Shown piece after piece: positions 10,891-21,687 of a stretch of DNA of 64,000 nucleotides. Under the pieces are notes generated by a model. It saw only the letters and a program-made list of their open reading frames with translations, was not told the DNA's origin and ran no database searches. Origin of the DNA: Myrmaecium sp. VS I D KN 1 (taxonomy: Eukaryota; Ascomycota; Dothideomycetes; Valsariales; Valsariaceae); contig JADQAV010000026.1 in the NCBI GenBank assembly GCA_019775845.1, positions 62,001 to 126,000 of the forward strand, read 5' to 3'. Positions within the stretch are counted from its first letter, which is position 1. Each line of letters opens with the position of its first letter. The translations under genes and the position numbers were made by a program.

Positions 10891-11272
10891 AGGGGAGAGC
10901 GTGGTGGATGTGTGGCATCCTTATGTTGATAGGGAGATGATGAGATGGGATGACATGGGGGAAGGGGACCATGGGAAGATGGGACATCCACTACTTGCAC
11001 CGTTCGGGAATTTCTTTTCTTTTGGTTTTCTTGGGGATCTAAATAGCGGGTTGGTGGGGGGTTTAGCCAACTTGACTTGTGATCTTTTTTTTTCTTAGAC
11101 GGGGTTAGGAAATGGGAATGTCTCTTCCCTCATGTCATATACCTAGTATCAATGCACGATACTCCTCCAATCACCTGTCCAGATCACCTTGGGACTTTGA
11201 ATAGGCGGTACTTTCAATGCATGAACAGCGCGAAGCTCTTATACCAACCACCGCCACTCCTCCCACCCTCCC
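10891..11272. other. Intergenic between convergent genes
   Basis: This is the shared 3' region of the plus-strand hypothetical gene and the minus-strand AlkB gene. It includes T-runs (near 11088) suited to a plus-strand 3' end. No further gene is seen. Confidence 0.5.
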
Positions 11273-12658
11273 TCATCCTCCCTCCCTCACCTCCCCCCGA
11301 GACGACCACCACGGCGGCTCACCATCCTCATCAAACTCCGCCCACTTAAAAAACCGACAACCTTCCTTCCCCTCCTCCGGCGCATAACCCGCATGACACA
11401 TCCACATATAGCGCCCCCGATTCCCCTCAGTCCGCTGCACGCAGCGCAACACCGTCGGGACGCCGCAGGCGCAGGCAGGCGTGAAACGCGGATGCAAGCT
11501 GGGCTTGTAGTGGCGGTACGTCACGTTGATGCGGCGGGTGCCGGCGACGGGGTGGGGCTCGACGGCGGCCGCGGGCGCGATCGCGTGCTTCCACTCCTCC
11601 TGCATCTCCGCGTGCATCACCAGGAGGGAGTTGTGCGGCAGGTGGATGGCGATCTGGCCCGCTTCGTCGGTGGCCTCGTCGGTGCGGCGGCGGCGGTCGG
11701 AGCCCTCCTTGTCGTTCTTCTTCGTCGTCGTGGCGACCACCACCCGTCGCACGCGGAACTCACGGGCCACGCCGAGACTGAGACTCCCGATCACGGCGCG
11801 GGGGCCGAGGTAGGTGAGCTGGTCGGAGTGGTAGCCCACGCTCTCGCTGCCGCCGTCGTAGCAGTTCACGAAGGCCGCGTTCGGCGTCCACTCGTGGGGG
11901 GATTGGTACTTGAGCTTCTTCCCGCCGGGGTAAAAGTCCTTGATGCGCCGACGGATCTCGGCGTTCACCGCCGCCTGGACCTTCGCGGACACCTTCCGCA
12001 TCTCGGGCAGGCTGCGGCGGACGTCGGTGATGTAGGAGCCGTTGTAGACGTACTCGGTCTTCTGCCGGTCCGCTTCGTCGTCGCTGTCGACGTAGAAACA
12101 CATGGTGTGCGGGCTTTGGACGATGTTGTCGAATAGCTTGAAGGAGGCGCGGGTGTAGGTGGGGACCTCGGCAAGGAGCTCCCGGAGAAGGGAATCGGCT
12201 TCTGAGGCGGGGAGAAAGTTGTGGATGATGGAGCATGGGGTGTGTTGCTCGATGTCGGCGGGAGCATAAAGATGCAAGGTCTTGCCCTTCTTGGTGAGTA
12301 GCTTTCTGGAGCTGCGGCCGTCCGTTGACTCTTTCACCTCTTCGGTCCTCGAGATATTGAAGTCGGTGAGAGAGGCTTGGTACCCTGGCCCAGACAGCCG
12401 AGTTGCTGGTTTCTTCCTGGGAGATGCCTCGTGCCGGTGGCGAAGGGAGTCTGCAGCTTTCGCGACCGAACCGTCCGATGCCAGGAGGATATCTAACAGA
12501 ACTTCCTGGTCGATTTCGGGGTGCAAGGAGGCCAAGATGGCAAGCTTCAGATCCGTCGATTCTTCCTCGTCATCGCCGTGTGACTTCGTCGCATCTTCAG
12601 GAACCTCTTCCGCGGGGGTGGATGCGCGCCTCCGCTTGCGTGAGACAAAGGCATCCAT
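11273..12658 (-). CDS. AlkB-type 2OG-Fe(II) dioxygenase with CUE and GRF domains
   Basis: This is a likely nucleic-acid demethylase of the ALKBH2/3 type, using 2-oxoglutarate, Fe(II) and O2 to repair alkylated bases. It is a single exon of 461 residues. The basic start (RKRRRA) suggests nuclear import. A CUE-like ubiquitin-binding region lies at ~38-72 (LASLHPEIDQEVLLDILLASDGS). The AlkB fold spans ~130-385: the NCYDGGSESVGYHSDQ block carries the first two iron ligands (H and D of HSD), HNSLLVMHAEMQEEWKH carries the last histidine, and RRINVTYRHY supplies the 2OG-binding arginines. The C-terminus (~400-445) is a GRF zinc finger, with CACG, then RYMWMCHAGY and CRFFKWAEF. The gene is divergent from PEX7. 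The catalytic residues look intact; the true substrate is unknown. Confidence 0.9.
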   Translation of the reverse strand: MDAFVSRKRRRASTPAEEVPEDATKSHGDDEEESTDLKLAILASLHPEIDQEVLLDILLASDGSVAKAADSLRHRHEASPRKKPATRLSGPGYQASLTDFNISRTEEVKESTDGRSSRKLLTKKGKTLHLYAPADIEQHTPCSIIHNFLPASEADSLLRELLAEVPTYTRASFKLFDNIVQSPHTMCFYVDSDDEADRQKTEYVYNGSYITDVRRSLPEMRKVSAKVQAAVNAEIRRRIKDFYPGGKKLKYQSPHEWTPNAAFVNCYDGGSESVGYHSDQLTYLGPRAVIGSLSLGVAREFRVRRVVVATTTKKNDKEGSDRRRRTDEATDEAGQIAIHLPHNSLLVMHAEMQEEWKHAIAPAAAVEPHPVAGTRRINVTYRHYKPSLHPRFTPACACGVPTVLRCVQRTEGNRGRYMWMCHAGYAPEEGKEGCRFFKWAEFDEDGEPPWWSSRGEVREGG

Positions 12659-13080
12659 GGTGTATGTAAGGATTCCCGGGAGCGGCGATCATCTTGGAGC
12701 CGCTCACAGTCCTTTCATGACCGGGCGTGGTTGAGGTCAATGGCGGAGGTTATGGACGGGCGGTCGTCTGGAGGAAAAAGAGCCTCGGCTGTGACCTCAC
12801 CGGGCTGACCTTATCGATAACGACGCAACGTCCACTCTCGTCTTCCGCCCCAGAAACCCGAGTTCCCCACCGCATCGCATTCACAGCCTCAGGACTCGGT
12901 GCTCTGGCTCCCCCGACGAACTGGAAGTGATGTGGATACGGATAGACGAGTCGTCGTGTCACCGCTTCGCAGCCTCACATACTTATACGAGGAGCACTGC
13001 TACCATCAGATAGTAGCACCCCCCCCAGCCCCCCACCTCCCTCCTCAAACCCCACCACCACGACTATTACCACGACCACC
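12659..13080. promoter_or_regulatory. Divergent promoter region of the AlkB gene and PEX7
   Basis: About 420 bp lie between the two divergent start codons. The PEX7 side ends in a C-rich leader (13018-13080) with the usual C/A context before the ATG. No TATA box was recognised. Confidence 0.5.
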
Positions 13081-14246
13081 ATGTTCGAATTCCGGACGCA
13101 AGGCTTCAACGGGTACGCGGTCAAGTACTCGCCCTTCTTCGACTCGCGCCTGGCCGTCGCCACCTCCGCCAACTTCGGCCTCGTCGGCAACGGTCGCCTG
13201 TACATCCTCGGCCTGACCCCCAACGGCATCGTCGCCGAGAAATGGTGCGCGAACGTCTTCCCTTGAAAGCGGGAATCTTGACTCCCCCTCCCTTCTCACA
13301 CCTCAAACTGACTGACACCTCACGCAGGTACGACACGCAAGACTCCCTCTTCGACACCGCCTGGTCCGAAGCGCACGAGAACCAAGTGCTCGCCGGATCC
13401 GGCGACGGGACGGTGAAGCTATTCGACCTCAGCCTCACCGACGACGGCGGCGCCGGCGCTGGCAGCGCCGCCTTCCCCGTGCAGCAATACGGCGAGCACG
13501 CCCGGGAAGTCTTCAGCGTGCACTGGAACCTCGTGGCCAAGGACCGGTTCCTGAGCAGCTCCTGGGACGGGACGGTGAAGGTGTGGGACCCGGCCCGGAC
13601 GACTTCCCTCGTCACCCTGCCCACCCACTCCTGCACCTACGCCGCCCAGTTCAGCCCGAGCGCGCCGTCGCTCGTCTCCGCCGTCACGGCCGACTCGCAC
13701 CTCCGCCTCTTCGACCTGCGCACCCCGGCCTCCGCCGCCAACCACCTCACCCTCTCCATCCCCATCCATAACGCACCCTTGCTTTTTCCCGGCGGGGGTC
13801 CCGGCGTAGGCCCTTCCCCCCCCTCCGAAGCCCTCACCCACGACTGGAACAAGTACCGACCGACCGTGCTCGCGACCGCCGGCGTCGACCGAGTCGTCCG
13901 CACCTTCGACCTCCGTCAGCCCCGCGGCCCGCTCGCCGTCTTCCTGCCCGGCCACGACTACGCCGTGCGCAAGCTCGCCTGGTCCCCCCATCTGCCGGAC
14001 CTCCTCCTCACCGCCAGCTACGACATGACGTGTCGGCTGTGGCGGGATGGGATGGGTGAGGAGGGTGGAGGGGATAGCTCGGGCGTGAGTGCTCCGCCGA
14101 AGGAGGTGGGACGCATGGATCGGCATACGGAGTTTGTGACTGGGGTGGATTGGTGTCTGTTTGGGGCGGAGGGGTGGTGCGCGAGTTGTGCGTGGGATGA
14201 GCGGGTGCTGGTTTGGGATGTGCGGGCGTTTATGGGGCCGGGGTAG
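13081..14246 (+). CDS. pex7: Peroxisomal targeting signal 2 receptor Pex7
   Basis: Pex7 is the soluble WD40 receptor that carries PTS2 proteins such as thiolase into peroxisomes. Exons 13081-13244 and 13328-14246 give 360 residues. The start MFEFRTQGFNGYAVKYSPF with the following SRLAVATSANFGLVGNGRLY is diagnostic of Pex7. Six to seven WD repeats follow, with endings such as VLAGSGDGTVKLFDL, FLSSSWDGTVKVWDP, LVSAVTADSHLRLFDL and LLLTASYDMTCRLW. The intron splits the Trp codon of the EKW-YDTQD junction, and only this splice joins both parts in frame. A Gly/Pro-rich insert sits between blades near residue ~215. It is convergent with RPL10. Confidence 0.93.
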
Positions 14247-14952
14247 GGAACGAAAGAGAGAAAATAATAAAAAAACGGGCATAGACTGGCGAAAGATCGG
14301 TTGCAAAGACTGCCTCCAAACAACCATGGGGTTTGGTTTCCCATCCCACCTCGTTCCGTTTTATTGCCTACAGATGGCTACGGGGTGGGTTTTTACTACA
14401 GATTTATATATACCGATTCCCCGCCTCCCCTCTTGAAGAGGGTGAAGCGACTTGATCGGACGTTTGCATGCACATTTTGGAGTTTGTCTTTCGATTTTCC
14501 TTTGTCTCTTCCGTTTTTATGGTATCCCTTTCCACATTGCTGCGGCATAGCATCTAGCGACTGGCGTTTATTGACATGTGGGAATTTGCAGTTCGATTAA
14601 TAGTACGTGCGTGGAACTTATCGCATCATCTTACTGGCTTGGAAGCGGAGGCATTGGTTCTACGAGAGCAAAATGTGCACTGGGCTGGTACCGTACATTC
14701 AATCACACGATGCAGTGGTATTAAAAATCACAGACGAAAGAAGTATCATAATGCTTGGACATCCGGATCCCGTTCATTGGTATCTATGCGACATCTGATT
14801 GATCTCTTCCGAGAAAACCATCACATGCCTCTTGTTCCCCGATTTCCCGATCCAGGAGATGTCTTCGGTGGAAGCAAAACAAAAATGACGCCCGTGCCCA
14901 TGTTTAGAAAGCCCATTTCCTCACACCACAAAACAAAAGCGACGCACTACCT
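14247..14952. other. Intergenic between convergent PEX7 and RPL10
   Basis: This 700 bp stretch holds the facing 3' ends of two convergent genes. A short A-rich run (14261-14275) just after the PEX7 stop suits its 3' processing. No open frame here is recognisable. Confidence 0.5.
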
Positions 14953-15936
14953 CTAAGCCTCCTGCTGGAAAGCCTCGGGGAAGCGGCGCATGTTCTGCTC
15001 AAGGCTGCCCTTGTTGCTGAGGAACTGGACGTAGGCACCGTCGACCTTGACGCGACCCTCCTGGCGCTTGGCGACGTACTCCTCGCGGCGGAGAGGGGTG
15101 AAGCCCCAGTTCTTGGAGACGATGATCTTTTGGCGACCAGGGAACTTGTACTGGGAGCGGCGGAGGGCCTCGATGGCGGTGGCGCGGTGGGCGTCCCTGG
15201 TGCGGACGGACAGAATGATCTGGCCGATGTTGACACGGGCAACAGTACCGTTGGGCTTGCCGAAAGCACCACGCATACCGGTCTGAAGTCTATCGGCACC
15301 AGCGCAGGACAACATCTTGTTGATACGGATGACGTGGTAGGGGTGGGCGCGGACGCGGAGGTGGAAACCTTCCTTACCGGCGATCTTGACGAGGTACCTG
15401 ATATGCACGTTAGCATCCCTGTTCCTAAGAGAAACTGATCATGACTGGATGTGTGGTGATCCGTCTTGTGGGCCCGAAGCGGAGAAAACAGCCATGTCCC
15501 GTTGTTCACCCCTTCTCGTATCCCATCAAACGACCACAGACACACATCCAGAGACCCTAGCACTCGAGTGGATTGGCGAAGACATACTTGTTGGCGCAAA
15601 TACGGGCGGCCTCAAGAGCCTCGGAGCTCAACTGCTCATATTCGTTGGAGACGAGGTGGATGCAGAGGGGGAACTCGTCAACGTTGGCCCTCTTGCGGCC
15701 AAGATCGAAGATACGGATCTTGGGGTCGGGGACACCACGGTTGAAGCGGGACTTGGGGTACGGCTGGAGGAAGAAAAAAATGTCAGCTGAGTCCTTCCAG
15801 GAGTTCTCTACGCCGGACAGCGCCCTTGAAACCCCTTCCAACGGAGTAACAAAAGCGACAGCGTGCCGAATGTAGCGTAAAATCGTCGTACCTTGTTCTT
15901 GCAGTACCTGTAGCAACGAGCGGGACGACGGGCCAT
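14953..15936 (-). CDS. rpl10: 60S ribosomal protein L10 (uL16)
   Basis: uL16 is added late to the large subunit in the cytosol and completes the peptidyl-transferase/P-site region. Exons 15892-15936, 15588-15763 and 14953-15397 give 221 residues, the expected length. The start [20 protein letters not shown], the [18 protein letters not shown] block, [20 protein letters not shown] and [14 protein letters not shown] are near-invariant in eukaryotes. Introns are 128 and 190 nt; the second splits the Lys codon of the [15 protein letters not shown] segment. Use of C-ending codons is strong, as in highly expressed genes. RPL30 lies about 400 bp upstream on the same strand. Confidence 0.98.
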
Positions 15937-16333
15937 TTTGACGGTGGGCTGTTGTTAGTATGGGTGAGGTCGTGGGTGGTGTAGGGAAGTGGGAGGGAAC
16001 GGGCGTGGTGATTTTGAGGTCACTGCGGCTGCTTAGAAATTCATCACCGGGGCCCCCGAATATTCGTAGTGGCGATTCCAGTTGTGGCCGCTAAGCGAAT
16101 CCCGGCACCGCACACGCCAAGACCTTCGCCATTGCTTGATAATTCACAAGCATGCGCATGCGGTCATCACGGGATATCGTACATATTGCCATTTGCACAT
16201 ATTCACACAATCATTTCAAAGAAGGTCAGATTGAGGCGACAAATAGATTAGTATATTTGCTGTAATCCCTATAGAACCTGTACACGCCTTTTGATAACTT
16301 TTTTGCCCTCCGCACACTGACAGGCTACTGCAT
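15937..16333. other. RPL10 promoter region and RPL30 3' flank
   Basis: About 400 bp separate the RPL30 stop from the RPL10 start, both on the minus strand. It should contain the RPL10 promoter. No motif was recognised with confidence. Confidence 0.5.
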
Positions 16334-16923
16334 TTAAGCAGTGGTCTGGGCAAGGATATCAGAGTCACCGGCATCGATGATGGCCATGGTGCTGCACCTG
16401 AAGAGCTTACCGCAAGCGGTACCGAGCTCAATCTACATTGGAGTTGGGTTAGTTGATTTATACCCTCCAAAGCCGTCTTACACAGAGGCCTCTTCGCAGG
16501 GTGTGCCCTCGAGGACAAACAAGCGCCTGGTCTTTGGGCAATGTGTTCGGGGAGTGGGATCCAACGTACGTTGTTGCCGGAAAAGTGGTGGACAGAGGTC
16601 TTGCTAAGCATGGCGTAGTACTCAAGCTCAGACTTCCTGAGGGGAGGGCAGTTGGCGGCGATGATGATGAGCTTGGCCTTGCCGGTACGGACGCTGTCGC
16701 TGGTGAGCGCTTGAAAACCTCAGGTAGGGACAAGCAGAGACTTACGACTTGAGGGTAGACTTGTAGCCCAAAGTGACCTTACCACTCTTCATAACAAGCG
16801 CAAGGCGCGACTGGACTGAAGTCAGTACTCGGATTCAAAGTTGAGGTTCTTCGACCGAAGACATCTTGAAAGGCAGAAACTGACGTTAATAGAGTCGGAG
16901 GTCTTGGTCTTCTTGGGTGCCAT
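16334..16923 (-). CDS. rpl30: 60S ribosomal protein L30 (eL30)
   Basis: eL30 is a small RNA-binding protein of the large subunit near the A-site finger. Four exons (16885-16923, 16746-16810, 16570-16693, 16334-16432) give 108 residues. The protein reads [51 protein letters not shown], then [19 protein letters not shown] and [14 protein letters not shown], all classical eL30. Introns of 74, 52 and 137 nt have GTCAGT, GTAAGT and GTACGT donors. In budding yeast the protein binds its own transcript to block splicing; whether that holds here is not visible. The coding exons are shorter than the intron-containing gene span, a high intron load for this size. Confidence 0.97.
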
Positions 16924-17362
16924 CTCTGCGAATTGTCAGGAAGTCTGGTTGCTTGAGGGTTCCTGAGGGTGTTGTGTCGCTCCGGTGAAGTTTCGAAAGA
17001 AGAGGGTGTAGCAAGACGGGGAAGATTTTGGATATTGGTGGGCCTAGGCACAATGTTAATCCGCAGCCCGACCACCCGCTTTTCGGCCTCAGGCTCTGAT
17101 AAATAGTGATGCATATACCAAACATTGTAGCTTCAACAGTTGGCATGATATGGCTTACTTAGATCAGCAGTGGCATACCGACTCTCACGTAACTGTGGTA
17201 GCCAAACGAGGCAATTGCTGCTCATTGGAAGAAGAATGACTCGGTTTTGTCGGATACGACAGAAGTCCAGCAACAAAGCATGCACAATCCAGCTCATACT
17301 ACAGATGATCGCCATCGAGGTATCGTACACAGAAATCTTCGCGGTGACGTGTTCTATATAGA
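16924..17362. other. RPL30 promoter region and COQ9 3' flank
   Basis: This stretch separates RPL30 and COQ9, both on the minus strand. It includes an AT-richer part near 17330-17362 next to the COQ9 stop. No gene or RNA was recognised. Confidence 0.5.
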
Positions 17363-18184
17363 TCATATCCTCATGCCCTTACTCCTCAGCAAATTGACCG
17401 TCGCATGACCCTGGAACTCCAACCATTCCCCGACGCTCTGCACGGCGCTGCCCAACTTCTTCACCTCATCCATCCTATGGTCCAGAAACTCCTCCGTGTC
17501 CTTAAAGTTCGGGCTCCGATCTTGTGTCATGAACAGCTCGGTGGCGGAGTAGATGGCGGACACCGACGCGCGCTTGGTGTACCAGGTGGTGTCGACGCTG
17601 GTGTCGCCGGCGAGAAACCAGATCTCGTCGGCAAGCCGGGCGAGTTCGCGCAACGATTCCAGAGCATAAGACGGTTGAGCCATGATTGCCAAAGCCTTTA
17701 GTCAGAAAAAAGCGGGATTAGCCTGCTATCCCTCCCAAAGGATAAATCCACGATGAATTGTATGTCGTACCTCTTGCCACCGCCCAATGACCTCCTTGTT
17801 CGCCCACAATCTGGCAAGCAGCAAGCTGCGCACCTTTTCGCCCACCCCGATCCTCCTCCCGCCCTCCGGGCCCTCCGCCGGGAACTGGACGCTCTCCGCA
17901 AGTCCCAGCCGCTTCGTCACCAGATGGAAGCGTACCAGCTCGAATTCCTCACGCGGAAAGAGGTTGGTCGAGACGTCTCGGTAGCCGGCATCACGCGCGC
18001 CTAAGCGCAATGCGGTCTGCGTGAAGCCATATTCCGGAACATGACGCAGCGCGGACGAGAGGATGGAGGCTTCGGCGGAGTTGTACGGCGGCGTTTGCGG
18101 GTAGGCTGACGAGTGGTAAAGATGGCGAGCCGGTTGCCGCAGCTGCCGTAGGGGTAATCTGGAGAATCGGGTAGGGAGCGCCAT
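17363..18184 (-). CDS. coq9: Ubiquinone biosynthesis protein Coq9
   Basis: Coq9 is a lipid-binding, TetR-fold protein of the mitochondrial inner-membrane CoQ synthome; it presents precursors to Coq7. Exons 17771-18184 and 17363-17695 give 248 residues. The N-terminus (MALPTRFSRLPLRQLRQPARHLYHSSAY) is rich in Arg, Leu and Ser, as for a mitochondrial presequence. SILSSALRHVPEYGFTQTAL starts the helical domain, and LADEIWFLAGDTSVDTTWYTKRA with STELFMTQDRSPNF is the C-terminal COQ9 signature. The protein ends NLLRSKGMRI. The 75 nt intron joins WQE to ALAIMAQPS in frame. The MTF2-like gene lies upstream on the same strand. Confidence 0.94.
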
Positions 18185-18438
18185 TGCAGAGTCGCTATGG
18201 CGTTGTCATAGTGAGAAATGGTTTGTCTCCGATGTCAGCGTTCGATGGTCTCACGACGGGAAGCGAAGCTTGGACCTCTGAATCAGGCTGCCCTTGTAGG
18301 GCTGAAAATGCAAGATCTTCGGCAGCTATCACCCGCCTTCTGCTAAGCTTGACCGGGGTATCAAAGAAGTATATTGACTAAACATAATTTACAGGGATGA
18401 AGAGGCCTAGAATTACATATTTTTCACGACCTCTGCGA

Positions 18439-19614
18439 TCATGGCTCAAAATCGTCCGGCGACCTCTCTGTCGTCAGGTTGCCTTCAATCAGGTTCCTCC
18501 ATTCTTCAAGCTGGGCAAGGCCGCGCACATATCGCGACATCCCAAAAACATGTGACAGTCCTACTCCGCGCTCGCCGTCGAGGATCCTCGTCGCCTCGCT
18601 ATGTACGGAGTCGACAAAGGCAAGCGTATCGATGTCGAAGCCAATGCCTCCGTTCTCCATCTCTCGAAGAAGATCGAGGACGCCTTGGATGTCGGCGTAG
18701 GTCGTCCAAGATAAGTCCATCACCTCATTGTAAAGTGTGGTGCTGGCCCCAAGGATGTAAGAGCTCCGACCAAGTGCTTTCACCGCAGGCAGTATGTTGA
18801 ACTGGAACGTGGACCGCGGGAAGCGCTTGCGGAAGAGACGAAGGGCCGTGACGAGCAAGGCGGGATAGATGGGTCCCAACATGGCAAGTTTGTGTGTCCG
18901 CTTGCCGTCCAAAGGAACTGCCTGCTGCTGCGACTGCGCTTCCAGATCAACGATGGAGGGAAACACTTGTTTCTCCAGTAGCTGCCACAGGTCGGTGTCG
19001 TATTTTGCATCCCTCATCAACTCTTCGATTCGCAGCTTCTCCCGCCTCTGCTCCTGAATAACTGGCTCCAACGAGGCTTCTCCTATCTTCTGCTGTAAGC
19101 GCTCAGTCTGGGTCGCAAGGGCATCGGCCAAAGGCGCTAGAGCTGGGCTCATTCCAAAGCTGGCCCGCTTTACAGGTAAAGGCCCTTCCCTCCATTCTTT
19201 GATTATCCGGAACATCAACCCCTCCACCTCACTCTCCGGAACAGCCGGAAGACTTGACAGTGCATCTCGAGGTTTGTCGCTTGACAATGGCTTCGTCGGG
19301 ATTCTGCCCAATAAATTCCGGAATGCTTGTCGCTCTGGGTCGGTCATGGTACTTCTCCGCTCAGGGGGGCCCTCAAGCTCCTCCGGCTTGGCCAACTCAT
19401 CCTCGAAAGGGATATAGAGATCGGGTGCTGGCTGGTCGGCCGGCCGGTATCTTCTTGTTTGCCGAATTGACGGGCAGGGCTGGCGGCGAAGGGGTCGAAC
19501 AGCCTGTATGGTGCTGGTGTAATACAGGAAAGGCAAAAGGGTGCCATGCGGCACCTGCGGCTGAGCGAACCAGCGCCCTGTGGCTATCGCTCGTGGTATT
19601 CGGTGGGAAGACAT
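18439..19614 (-). CDS. Mtf2-like mitochondrial RNA/transcription factor
   Basis: The 391-residue single-exon protein matches the fungal Mtf2-like C-terminal domain family. Yeast Mtf2/Nam1 acts in mitochondrial transcript stability and coupling to translation. The N-terminal ~70 residues are rich in Arg and Ser with few acids (RPLRRQPCPSIRQTRRYRPAD), suiting a matrix presequence. The conserved C-terminal part (~215-370) contains YPALLVTALRLFRKRFP, LPAVKALGRSSYILGASTTLYNEVM and LLREMENGGIGFDIDTL, the most family-like blocks. The start at 19614 is the first ATG of the frame. It is divergent from CMR1 with under 300 bp between starts. Sequence conservation of this family is low, so the yeast function is inferred. 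Confidence 0.8.
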   Translation of the reverse strand: MSSHRIPRAIATGRWFAQPQVPHGTLLPFLYYTSTIQAVRPLRRQPCPSIRQTRRYRPADQPAPDLYIPFEDELAKPEELEGPPERRSTMTDPERQAFRNLLGRIPTKPLSSDKPRDALSSLPAVPESEVEGLMFRIIKEWREGPLPVKRASFGMSPALAPLADALATQTERLQQKIGEASLEPVIQEQRREKLRIEELMRDAKYDTDLWQLLEKQVFPSIVDLEAQSQQQAVPLDGKRTHKLAMLGPIYPALLVTALRLFRKRFPRSTFQFNILPAVKALGRSSYILGASTTLYNEVMDLSWTTYADIQGVLDLLREMENGGIGFDIDTLAFVDSVHSEATRILDGERGVGLSHVFGMSRYVRGLAQLEEWRNLIEGNLTTERSPDDFEP

Positions 19615-19892
19615 GTAAGATGCTGAGGGACTTGATGGCTAGAGATGAGCGTCTGATGTTCGCCGCAAAAAGTTCTCGGGAACTTGCGCCGCGGAAACCA
19701 TTGTCCCGGAGCCGAAAACGCCTCGGCACGGCTCCGCCGAACAGATTCTGACACGGTCAGCGCTCGGACCACCCGCAGACGCGCTTCACATCGTGTCTCA
19801 CTCAATGACGATGGGATAATTCGGCCTTTTCGCGCGGCTTGCTCAATTGGCACTTTCCACAACCCCCGATTGGCATAACACGAACAGGCACC
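19615..19892. promoter_or_regulatory. Divergent promoter of the MTF2-like gene and CMR1
   Basis: A compact 278 bp region lies between two divergent start codons, so both promoters must overlap or share elements here. No TATA element is evident. Confidence 0.5.
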
Positions 19893-21687
19893 ATGGCACG
19901 CACCTCGAACGTCGAGCTTAGCGAGTATGAGCGCAAGCGACAAGAACAAATCGCCAAAAATCAAGCCCTCCTCCGCAGCCTAGCCCTCGATGCGGCCTCC
20001 GCGGGGCTGGCGCCGTCGGCGAAGCCCGCGCGATCGTCGACCCCCTCCAAGCCCTCAAAAAAACGAACGATAGTACAGAAGGTGAAGGAGGAGGTGGTGC
20101 CGCGGCGACAGTCATCCCGGCTGCGAGGAATTGTCGCCGACAGCGAGGTGGCGAAGCGCAAGGCGGAGGAGGAGATGGAGGCGCAAAGGGCGGCCAGGGA
20201 GGCCAAAAGGCAGCGCGTGAGCGACGACCTGAAATTGGGGGACATCATCGTCGCAGGACAGTCGTGGGACGCGACCGGGAACTTCTTCTCGAAAGTGGGA
20301 GGGCCAGCGAGACCGTACGAGCGAACGTTCACAGACGAGGACGTCAAAGAAACCACCGACAAAGAACTGCGGGCGCTGCGCGAGCGGATGAGTGGATTGG
20401 AACTGTGGGACGGGTTTGAACCGAGCAGTAAGTCTTGCGGCCAACGAGTCTCACGCTGAGGGTATACTGAGGTCCGGGCTATAGGAATCAAGATTACTCC
20501 CGAACGGATTGTAAGCAGCCGTCTGGTACTTAGGACTACGCCCTCGACTAATACGAAAGCCAGTATTCGTTAGGATTCCACCCGACAGAAGACAAGCCAT
20601 TGGTGTTCGCCGGTGACAAACTGGGCAACTTAGGGCTCTGCGACTGCTCCCAATCGGCGCCGGAAGTGAAGGTCGAGGATAACGATGAAGAGGAGGCAGA
20701 AGAACCGGAGCCGGCCATCACGACATTCAAAATTCACACGCGGACGATACATACGTTCCAGTTTAGCCCCAGCGACCAGAACGCCTTGTTTTCAGCCAGC
20801 TACGACTCCTCGGTCCGCAAGCTAGACCTCGTCAAAGGGGTTGCCATCGAGGCGTACGGTCCGGCGGCAAAGGATGAGGAAGCGCCTCTGTCCGGCTTGC
20901 AGATAGCCGCCTCCGAACCGAACGTCCTGCACTTTTCCACCCTCGACGGCGCTTACGGCATCCATGACATGCGAGCCCCGACGGGCACCCAGATCTTCCA
21001 GCTCTCGGAGAAGAAGATCGGTGGCTTCACACTGCACCCTCTCCACCCGCACCTCGTCGCTACCGCCTCGCTCGACCGCACGCTCCGAATCTGGGACTTG
21101 CGGAAGATCACGGGCAGGGGCGAGTCGCGCGTGCCGGCCCTGCTTGGCGAGCACGAGAGCTCCCTCTCCGTCTCGCATGCGGCCTGGAACGCGGCCGGCC
21201 AGGTGGCAACGGCGAGCTACGACGACACGGTGAAGATCTACGACTTCAAGAACTGCGGCAACTGGGCGCCAGGTGAGGAGCTGATGGAAGATGAAATGGA
21301 GCCCGCCACCGTCATTCGACACAACAACCAGACCGGCCGATGGGTGACGATGTACGTGTTTTTTTCCTTCTTGTCTCCCTCATTCTCCTCCTCCCCTCAC
21401 ATATTACCTCCTCAATCCCTCACTCCCCGCTTCCTGAGCCTGACCAACTGACCAAACGCCTATCCAGTCTCCGCGCGCAATGGCAGCAGCGGCCCGCGGA
21501 CGGGGTCCAGCGGTTCTGCATCGGCAACATGAACCGGTTCGTGGACGTGTACACGAGCAAAGGAGAGCAGCTGGCGCAGCTGGGCGGAGAGGGCATCACG
21601 GCCGTGCCGGCCGTCGCCCAGTTCCACCCAACCAAGGATTGGGTCGCAGGCGGCACGGCGAGCGGAAAGCTGTGCCTGTGGATGTGA
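19893..21687 (+). CDS. cmr1: DNA damage-binding WD-repeat protein Cmr1
   Basis: Cmr1 (WDR76-like) is a nuclear WD40 protein that binds DNA, favours UV-damaged DNA and enters stress-induced nuclear quality-control sites. Exons 19893-20427, 20485-20510, 20564-21351 and 21468-21687 give 522 residues. The start [20 protein letters not shown], then NIANLxxLLRSLAL-like helix, a basic linker, and the RRQSSRLRG segment are typical. The second exon has only 26 nt (RIKITPERI). WD blades include [28 protein letters not shown], and [15 protein letters not shown]. The C-terminus [21 protein letters not shown] through ASGKLCLW is characteristic. The length equals the usual family length, supporting the splice choices. 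A minor doubt is the third donor (GTACGT at 21352). Confidence 0.92.

Noticed and set aside
15398-15587. snoRNA in the 190 nt RPL10 intron
   Set aside because: The intron is long for this gene, yet no C and D boxes lie at matching ends with a closing stem.
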